Shown in pieces: positions 7,210 to 12,139 of a stretch of 12,139 bases of DNA. The position numbers were made by a program, and so were the translations under genes. The stretch lies in the NCBI GenBank assembly GCA_002711555.1, contig PARQ01000008.1, positions 1 to 12,139 on the forward strand, read 5' to 3'. Numbering within the stretch: position 1 is the first letter of the stretch; the number at the start of each line of letters is the position of its first letter. The notes below the pieces were generated by a model, which was given only the letters and a program-made list of their open reading frames with translations, had not been told where the DNA came from and did no database searches. Origin of the DNA: Rhodospirillaceae bacterium. GTDB lineage: Bacteria; Pseudomonadota; Alphaproteobacteria; UBA8366.

Positions 7210-8703
7210 CTAGCATGTATGTTTTTCTATAAATTTCTCCGCGCTTTCGAAAATTAGATTTTTTCTATCTGGCTTCATTTTTTCTAACATTTTTACTTGA
7301 AATGAAAGCCGGGGGTTTTTTTGATAAAAAGCCTTGTGTTTCATGATAAACCGCCAATAAAGTCCATCCACCACATTGCACCAATCTCCCCGTTTGTAAT
7401 TACTCATCTTAAGAATGTAGTTGGAACTGCACGTGTATGGTTTGGTTGACATCAATCCACCATCTGCGAACGTTGCCATACCAAACACGTTTGGCACCAT
7501 CACCCAATCAGAAGCATCTATGTACATTTCCATAAACCATTTATAAATAGCTACAGGGTCTATCTCACTGAGATTCATTAAATTAGCGATCACCATCAAC
7601 CTTGGAATGTGGTGGCTGTACCCATCATTGATCGCTGAGTTAATGCAATCGTCCAAGGGTACTATGCCAGTAGATCCATCATACCAACTATCAGTCAGAC
7701 TGCGTTTATGTTTCCAGAAGTTGCTCTTACCCTGTTCCTCACCCCTCATCTGATAGATGCCGCGTATGAATTCCCGCCAACCCAACACCTGCCTTATGAA
7801 ACCTTCTGCGGAATTAATGGGCACTCCGCCTTTTTTGAAAAGCCCCAATACCTTCCCAATAATGATATCTGGTGTAATTAAACCAATATTGAGGAATGGA
7901 CTTATGCAACTGTGAAATAAAAAATTTTCACCGACCCGCATAGCATCCTCATAAACTCCAAAGTTAGAGAGTTTGTTCAGCAAGAAAAATTCTAGCTGCT
8001 CCTCTACACCACAACGTTCAACAGGAAACCAAATATTTTTCAAACTACCGTGGTGATCAGCAAACCGGCTGTTTATTAGGTCCACGACCTTATCATGATA
8101 CTTGGACAGAGACGGCACACTTGGTTGAGGGATAGAGACATTTGCAGGGATTTTTTTCCTGTTTTCCTCGTCAAAAGACCATTTGTTGCCTATTGGTTCG
8201 TCATGTTGGTTGACTAGTATGTCAAATTTTTTTCTTCCCGTTTTGTAGAAACTTGCGAGCCGAAATTTTTTCTTTTCTCCCTGTGCCGCAATGAATTCGT
8301 CACGTGAAAACATAAACATAGGAGAATTGAAAAACTCAACAGTCAATCCTTTGCTTCTGACCCCCTTGAGAAGAGCTTCTTCAAAGTTCTTGTCCTCGAT
8401 ATCAAAAAAATTTAAATGATCGATGCTATTTTCTTCAGAAAATCGAAGAAGAAATTCAACGTAGTCAAGCCCATCGTTTCTGTCTTCCAAAGAAAAATAT
8501 GAGACTTTAAAACCGCTTCGCTCCAATTCATCCCGGTATTCTCTCATCGCACAGAGAAATAAATAAATCTTCTTCTTGTGATGTCTTTGGTAGGTGCAGA
8601 GACCATGGTCTTCCGCCATAAATACATGGTCACACCCATTTGCCCTTAATAAACGGGGATCAAATAATTGATTCCCAAGTATGACAAAAGTTTTACTTTT
8701 CAT
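7210..8703 (-). CDS. Cryptochrome/photolyase-related protein (PhrB/DPRP family), cluster cysteines apparently missing
   Basis: The 497-residue protein matches the deoxyribodipyrimidine photolyase-related family, close in length to Agrobacterium PhrB (about 507). The N-terminal alpha/beta antenna domain starts FVILGNQLF (6-14). The FAD-binding helical domain includes FIRQVLGWREFIRGIY (302-317), GYSHHIPRLM (361-370; the His-His pair of the (6-4)-type active site) and NVFGMATFADGG (405-416). PhrB-type proteins then carry a Cys-rich insertion holding most of the 4Fe-4S ligands. Here MSNY runs directly into KRGDWC (437-442), so the CxxC and about nine residues are absent, and Cys353 does not align with the first PhrB ligand in my recalled alignment. 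The cluster is therefore probably not bound. The likely role is light-dependent repair of (6-4) lesions or photoreception. The ATG at 8703 has only a weak GGGTG. The 3' end converges on the PsiE-family gene with 64 bases between stops. Confidence 0.87.
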   Translation of the reverse strand: MKSKTFVILGNQLFDPRLLRANGCDHVFMAEDHGLCTYQRHHKKKIYLFLCAMREYRDELERSGFKVSYFSLEDRNDGLDYVEFLLRFSEENSIDHLNFFDIEDKNFEEALLKGVRSKGLTVEFFNSPMFMFSRDEFIAAQGEKKKFRLASFYKTGRKKFDILVNQHDEPIGNKWSFDEENRKKIPANVSIPQPSVPSLSKYHDKVVDLINSRFADHHGSLKNIWFPVERCGVEEQLEFFLLNKLSNFGVYEDAMRVGENFLFHSCISPFLNIGLITPDIIIGKVLGLFKKGGVPINSAEGFIRQVLGWREFIRGIYQMRGEEQGKSNFWKHKRSLTDSWYDGSTGIVPLDDCINSAINDGYSHHIPRLMVIANLMNLSEIDPVAIYKWFMEMYIDASDWVMVPNVFGMATFADGGLMSTKPYTCSSNYILKMSNYKRGDWCNVVDGLYWRFIMKHKAFYQKNPRLSFQVKMLEKMKPDRKNLIFESAEKFIEKHTC

Positions 8704-8705
8704 GA

Positions 8706-8718
8706 TACACCCGGTGTA
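8706..8718. repeat. Inverted repeat TACACC-C-GGTGTA at the photolyase translation start
   Basis: A perfect 6-bp inverted repeat with a one-base centre lies two bases upstream of the photolyase ATG. It covers the only SD-like sequence (GGGTG). As DNA it could be an operator. As RNA the loop is too short for a full hairpin, but a shortened stem could still mask the ribosome-binding site. Confidence 0.4.
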
Positions 8719-8774
8719 GTGGAAACAAGCGCTTTGTTAGGTAGCTTTTTTGCCGCCTAATTCAATAACAACTA

Positions 8775-8804
8775 ATTTTATCACTTTGAAAGTTTTGTCG
8801 GCAA
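8775..8804 (-). promoter_or_regulatory. Candidate promoter for the photolyase-related gene
   Basis: On the minus strand, TTGCCG (8799-8804), 18 bases, then TAAAAT (8775-8780). The -10 matches 5/6 and the -35 4/6. The spacer contains the inverted repeat ACTTT-C-AAAGT (8783-8793 on the plus strand), a possible operator between the hexamers. The leader would be about 64 bases. Confidence 0.38.
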
Positions 8805-8867
8805 AAACATGCGAATAAAAGATTTTAGCAGCAGACCCTAGCTTTATTTTTGGCTCAATTAAAGTTT

Positions 8868-9707
8868 CTAAACGATTGGGATGTCATTTTTTTTGTAAAA
8901 ATCAAAATATGTTTTGGAGTCCCATTTGTCTTGAGGAGACTTGATTCGTAGTAAATTTACTAACGGAGCACTGGCTTCCGGAACAGCGACAACATTCATA
9001 TCACCTGTTCCACCAAAAATATTGTCGCTAACTTTGTTTCTATTGTTTTCTCTGTACCAAAAAGCAAAATGCCAATAACAAACCCAGCCGTTATCCATAA
9101 ACCAGGTCAAATATTTTTCGGTTCCCTCTAATTCTTTTTTTGCTTCCAAGTAGACTACGGGTTGGTGCCGGGTTAAAAATTTAGTGCCACCTTGAACAAT
9201 GTTCCACTCGTGACCCTCCACATCAATCTTCACAAATGAACATTTATTTATTGGAAATTCGTTGAGATGTATCGCTTGTGCAGGAGTTCCATCGATTGCT
9301 ATGCCAACGGACCCGTAACGCCCTGCAGCAGAATGCTCCTGGTCGTTTATTAGTACCCAACCTGTTTCCGAAGATACAGCTAATGAAAATACGTCAACGT
9401 TCTTAATATTGTTGAGGACTAAATTTGCATTCAGGCATTGTGACATTAATTGTTGAGGCTCAAAAGCGTATACCTTCCCCGTTGCTCCAACCCTTTTGGA
9501 AAACGACATTACTGTTGTGCCGATGTTTGCGCCAATATCTAGAACAGTGTCTCCCGGTTTGATAAACTGCGACATAACGATATTTTCACCCTCAGACCAT
9601 TCGCCATACAAAGGTAAACTCTTACCCAACACGGCGTCGTTCTCGGGAAAAATCATCTTCCCATACAATGTATCCGCCACTTGTAATTTTTCTAATTTTA
9701 TAGTCAC
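8868..9707 (-). CDS. FkbM-family SAM-dependent methyltransferase
   Basis: The 279-residue protein has the class I SAM-binding motif VLDIGANIGTT (55-65), the acidic end of the second strand in YAFEPQ (80-85), and the family-typical FVKIDVEGHE (158-167). Together these place it in the FkbM/Methyltransf_21 group. Members O-methylate sugars, macrolides or other small substrates, and the substrate cannot be read from this sequence. The start is GTG at 9707 with AGG eight bases upstream. The next in-frame ATG (residue 18) would remove part of the N-terminus and lacks a better SD. It lies 164 bases upstream of the photolyase gene on the same strand, so read-through is possible, but that gene appears to have its own promoter. 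No glycosyltransferase or polysaccharide gene is nearby to indicate a pathway. Confidence 0.85.
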   Translation of the reverse strand: MTIKLEKLQVADTLYGKMIFPENDAVLGKSLPLYGEWSEGENIVMSQFIKPGDTVLDIGANIGTTVMSFSKRVGATGKVYAFEPQQLMSQCLNANLVLNNIKNVDVFSLAVSSETGWVLINDQEHSAAGRYGSVGIAIDGTPAQAIHLNEFPINKCSFVKIDVEGHEWNIVQGGTKFLTRHQPVVYLEAKKELEGTEKYLTWFMDNGWVCYWHFAFWYRENNRNKVSDNIFGGTGDMNVVAVPEASAPLVNLLRIKSPQDKWDSKTYFDFYKKNDIPIV

Positions 9708-9743
9708 GATTTTAACCTATCGAGTGTCTGAGAAGACAAAACG

Positions 9744-9771
9744 ATTATTTCATGCATTGAATTCAAGTCAA
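9744..9771 (-). promoter_or_regulatory. Candidate promoter for the FkbM methyltransferase gene
   Basis: On the minus strand, TTGACT (9766-9771), 16 bases, then AATAAT (9744-9749). Both hexamers match the sigma-70 consensus 5/6, the best promoter-like pair I found in the window. The leader would be about 30 bases, leaving room for the SD at the GTG start. Confidence 0.42.
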
Positions 9772-9804
9772 TTAGATGGATTTTATACAATTTTTGTGCA
9801 ACTA

Positions 9805-9820
9805 ATATTAAGTTTAATAT
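9805..9820. repeat. 7-bp inverted repeat ATATTAA-GT-TTAATAT in the fkbM/ZIP divergent region
   Basis: This perfect inverted repeat with a two-base centre lies upstream of the fkbM promoter candidate and about 105 bases before the ZIP start. It overlaps the 11-mer TAATATTAAGT that also occurs upstream of the LolA-like operon (6226-6236). It is a possible shared operator. Confidence 0.3.
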
Positions 9821-9926
9821 CAATTATTTAACTGATTTTATCTTAAGTCTCCATTACCCTCGCCTAAACAAGCAGAATTTCCACGGGTTTAATGTTGTTG
9901 TATTAACTAAATAAGAGTGCACCATT

Positions 9927-11303
9927 ATGGATTTTCAATTTCTGATTTGGGCCGTTTTCCTGGGTGCTCTCTCTGCAGCATCACTTCCATTGGGCTCATT
10001 ATTGGGGTTAGTCTGGACACCGAATAATCGTATTGTGGGGATGATGACTGCCTTTGGTGGGGGGGCCTTGCTCGCTGCATTGGGGATAGAATTAGTCGCA
10101 CCAACTGCAATGGACCTCGTTGGTGCCTCGACCGCTGATGCAAAAGATGAGGCCGCACATCATCTCGTTTATCTACTATTAGGTGCAGCCGGCGGCGGTA
10201 TTGTATTCGTAGTTCTTGACGAGATAATCAATTCGAAAGGCGGATTTCTAAGAAAAACATCTTCCACCATTGAATATTTCACGAACCGTAAGGCAGCACG
10301 CCGAAAAGAAATTTTAGAGCACCTATCAGTAAGTGAGCTAATTCGGCACCTCCCCCTTGAAGCCGTCGAAGAAATGATAACAAGAGTGAGTGAGAGGTCC
10401 TTCGGGGCTGGTGAAATAATTTTTCAAGAAGGGGATGACGGTGATGAAGTTTTTTTCCTAGAGACGGGCGGCGTAACTGTTTCACGTGATTCTCAAGAGA
10501 TCGCCCTTTTAAGTAGCGGCGACGTATTGGGAGAGATAGCGCTTGTAACTGGAGCACCAAGAACCGCGACAGCAATAGCAGCGGAAACCGCAACAGCATT
10601 TTCTCTTCCCAAAAGGGAATTTGATACATGGCGATCAAGGTATAAAAAATTTGAGGAAGCGGCAACAGTGCTATCCGCAAGCCGCCTCAAGGAGCTTTTG
10701 GCCCGCGACGGATCCAATAGCAATACAGATGCATGGGTAGAGAATGTGATGAATTCATTAGTAGAAACTTCTATCCTACCCACCAAATCCCAACTCAAAG
10801 AGGTTAGCGAAGAGCATGATGGAGCACCGCTAGCTATCTGGCTCGGCATAATGCTAGACGGCATCCCGGAGAGCTTTGTAATAGGCTCTGCACTATTAGT
10901 TGCTGTCTCAACCGTGATTGCGCAAGCCGGACCTGAAGCAGTTACATTGGGATCTGTGATTCCCTACACGCTCATTGCGGGATTATTTCTGGCTAATTTC
11001 CCAGAAGCGATGAGTAGTTCTATTGGAATGAAAAAGCAGGGATGGGGAAGTACAAAGATCCTACTTATGTGGTTGAGCCTTACGGTTATGACAAGCATCG
11101 GTGCCGGTGCAGGGTTCTGGTTCGGCGGCATGTTAGGTCACGGTGTTCTTGTATTAGTAGAAGGTTTTGCCGCAGGCGCAATGTTGACCATGATCGCCGC
11201 TGCTATGATTCCAGAAGCCATTCACTTAGGCGGAAGAAATTCGACTGGACTAGCCACATTGGTGGGATTTTTATCAGCCGTGGCATTTAAACTTCTTGAG
11301 TAG
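9927..11303 (+). CDS. ZIP-family (GufA-like) metal transporter with an inserted cyclic-nucleotide-binding domain
   Basis: The 458-residue protein has eight predicted helices (about 6-28, 36-57, 80-100, 302-326, 344-366, 376-400, 404-430, 440-457), the ZIP number. The long cytoplasmic loop between TM3 and TM4, usually short and His-rich, is replaced by residues 101-300. These contain a full cNBD from about 132 to 255, with the phosphate-binding cassette LGEIALVTGAPRTAT (201-215) and its conserved Glu203 and Arg212. ZIP identity rests on LDGIPESFVIG (310-320) in TM4, ANFPEAMSSS (356-365) in TM5 and AAGAML...MIPEAIHLGG (415-436) near TM7. These are the positions of HNxPEG, QNxPEG and EExxPEA in GufA-type ZIPs. 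His, Gln and Glu ligands appear replaced (Asp311, Ala356, Ala at 425-426), so transport of zinc or iron is not assured. The start has a weak AAGAG nine bases upstream (9913-9917). The gene is divergent from fkbM and convergent with hemG. Confidence 0.87.
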   Translation: MDFQFLIWAVFLGALSAASLPLGSLLGLVWTPNNRIVGMMTAFGGGALLAALGIELVAPTAMDLVGASTADAKDEAAHHLVYLLLGAAGGGIVFVVLDEIINSKGGFLRKTSSTIEYFTNRKAARRKEILEHLSVSELIRHLPLEAVEEMITRVSERSFGAGEIIFQEGDDGDEVFFLETGGVTVSRDSQEIALLSSGDVLGEIALVTGAPRTATAIAAETATAFSLPKREFDTWRSRYKKFEEAATVLSASRLKELLARDGSNSNTDAWVENVMNSLVETSILPTKSQLKEVSEEHDGAPLAIWLGIMLDGIPESFVIGSALLVAVSTVIAQAGPEAVTLGSVIPYTLIAGLFLANFPEAMSSSIGMKKQGWGSTKILLMWLSLTVMTSIGAGAGFWFGGMLGHGVLVLVEGFAAGAMLTMIAAAMIPEAIHLGGRNSTGLATLVGFLSAVAFKLLE

Positions 11304-11336
11304 GCGGGTATTGAAAAAGATACAATGCAAAGCAGC

Positions 11337-11861
11337 TCACAACGGTTTTGAAATTAATTTGCCAAATCGTTTAACACTTTCCCAGTCAGTGAATTCATGA
11401 CATTGGGAAACGTCGGTTGGCCCGTTAGTTATATACATAATGAATCGAATTATATTTCTGTCTAAAAAATTATATTTTGGATAATTCACCATTCCAGCAA
11501 ATACCTCAATGAAATCTGGTTTCCAGGCTGTTTTCTCCAAAAATTTTTTCATGTATGGATTGGTGGCTGGCGTATTTTTGTTAGGTTTGCGTGCAACAAC
11601 GTTAACCGAGAAAAAATAAGTTTCTTTTCCCTCGAGGATCTTTTTTTGTTTTTTCACGAAGTCGAAAACTTCCGGCTTGTGTTTTCCATATCGAATGCTG
11701 GCACCTAACACTACCTTATCAAACGCGGTTAATTCCAATTCGTTTGCACGGGAAATTGGTGCAGTTTCAACATCACTATCCGCTAATTCAACCTTTATAC
11801 GTTCAAGTACCTTTTTCGTTTGTCCGTCGGTCGTCGAATAAATCATTAAAATTTTGGCCAA
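11337..11861 (-). CDS. hemG: HemG, menaquinone-dependent protoporphyrinogen IX dehydrogenase
   Basis: From a TTG start at 11861 the product has 174 residues, close to E. coli HemG (181). It begins MAKILMIYSTTDGQT, with the FMN-binding flavodoxin loop STTDGQT at 9-15. Other HemG-typical stretches are GASIRYGKH (53-61), SVNVVARKPNKNTP (85-98) and FAGMVNYPKYNFLDR (121-135). The long-chain insertion that separates HemG from ordinary flavodoxins is present. It oxidises protoporphyrinogen IX to protoporphyrin IX in haem synthesis, passing electrons through FMN to respiratory quinone at the inner membrane. I chose TTG because GGAGG lies eight bases upstream (11870-11874) and no ATG is available before the first beta strand. 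A longer frame from another TTG at 11888 has no SD. Its stop is 33 bases from the ZIP stop, tail to tail. Confidence 0.92.
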   Translation of the reverse strand: MAKILMIYSTTDGQTKKVLERIKVELADSDVETAPISRANELELTAFDKVVLGASIRYGKHKPEVFDFVKKQKKILEGKETYFFSVNVVARKPNKNTPATNPYMKKFLEKTAWKPDFIEVFAGMVNYPKYNFLDRNIIRFIMYITNGPTDVSQCHEFTDWESVKRFGKLISKPL

Positions 11862-11869
11862 TACATTCC

Positions 11870-11874
11870 CCTCC
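11870..11874 (-). promoter_or_regulatory. Shine-Dalgarno that fixes the TTG start of hemG
   Basis: The minus strand reads GGGAGGGG with the GGAGG core ending eight bases before TTG at 11861. This strong site compensates for the weak start codon and argues against the in-frame TTG at 11888, which lies upstream of it. Confidence 0.7.
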
Positions 11875-11933
11875 CAACCATTATGCAAATCAAGTGCGAT
11901 GCCTCGTGTGTTTTGGCTCTATTTCATTTAGCC

Positions 11934-11960
11934 TTACATTAATTTTAACAGTATATGTAA
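11934..11960. repeat. 6-bp inverted repeat in the hemG upstream region
   Basis: TTACAT (11934-11939) and ATGTAA (11955-11960) are inverted copies 15 bases apart. They overlap a weak minus-strand promoter-like pair (TTTACA, 17 bases, TGTAAG). An adjacent ATTGC-TTTTT-GCAAT stem-loop lies at 11961-11975. The remaining sequence to the right edge holds the palindrome TGACGTCA (12015-12022) but no supported gene. Confidence 0.25.
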
Positions 11961-12139
11961 ATTGCTTTTTGCAATCCCCGTAATCACCTTATTGTGGATA
12001 TGGACGAATACGTATGACGTCACTTTTTGATGGTTCATAACATCATCGGGATTACGCCATTTAATGTACGTTTGGATCTGTCATTATCCAAAACTTGTGC
12101 TGTCGTGAAAATATACGACATTGACATATCTGAAAAACA

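Noticed and set aside
10279..10864. Minus-strand frames of 133 and 123 codons inside the ZIP-cNBD gene
   Set aside because: They are antisense to the cNBD-coding region and have low-complexity Leu/Arg or Ser/Ala composition typical of shadow frames.
12035..12139. Open minus-strand frame entering from the right edge (34 codons to a TGA)
   Set aside because: It could be the 3' end of a gene beyond the window, but 34 codons open by chance is common and the peptide shows no recognisable motif.
12105..12139. Possible GTG start reading MKIYDIDISEK off the right edge
   Set aside because: There is no SD upstream and only eleven codons are visible, too little to support a gene.

Overview
The window is a chromosomal stretch from a Gram-negative bacterium, most likely a proteobacterium. 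The evidence is an outer-membrane beta-barrel protein with a signal peptide and a C-terminal Phe, a LolA-like periplasmic protein, a menaquinone-type HemG and a PsiE-family protein. Base composition is moderately AT-rich, with very AT-rich intergenic stretches. I lean towards a gammaproteobacterium, possibly marine, because of HemG and the LolA-like/RND pair. That is inference, and no rRNA or other taxonomic marker is present. I see no tRNA, rRNA, insertion sequence, CRISPR array or phage gene.

Layout from left to right. Positions 1-67 (minus) hold the first 22 codons of a small membrane-anchored protein, possibly LemA-like, behind a perfect Shine-Dalgarno (SD) sequence. Positions 347-601 (minus) encode a small conserved-type protein with CxxC and WCRRH motifs. 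Positions 933-6068 (minus) are one transcription unit read right to left: a LolA-like periplasmic carrier, a 944-residue RND/MMPL transporter with a C-terminal cyclic-nucleotide-binding domain (cNBD), and a porin-like outer-membrane barrel 5 bases downstream. Together they look like an inner membrane-periplasm-outer membrane relay for a lipid or other hydrophobic cargo. After an AT-rich gene-free gap of about 600 bases comes a plus-strand PsiE-family gene (6678-7145).

The right half holds a photolyase/cryptochrome-related gene of the PhrB/DPRP family (7210-8703, minus) and an FkbM-family methyltransferase (8868-9707, minus, GTG start). Divergent from these is a plus-strand ZIP-family metal transporter whose central cytoplasmic loop contains a complete cNBD (9927-11303). 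Converging on it is hemG (11337-11861, minus, TTG start), whose product makes protoporphyrin IX.

The most notable point is that two unrelated membrane transporters in 12 kb each carry a cNBD with an intact-looking phosphate-binding cassette, one appended to an RND pump and one inserted into a ZIP transporter. The ZIP protein also appears to have lost several usual metal ligands. The photolyase-like protein lacks the C-terminal cysteine segment that binds the 4Fe-4S cluster in PhrB. Each of these can be tested by alignment or structure prediction.
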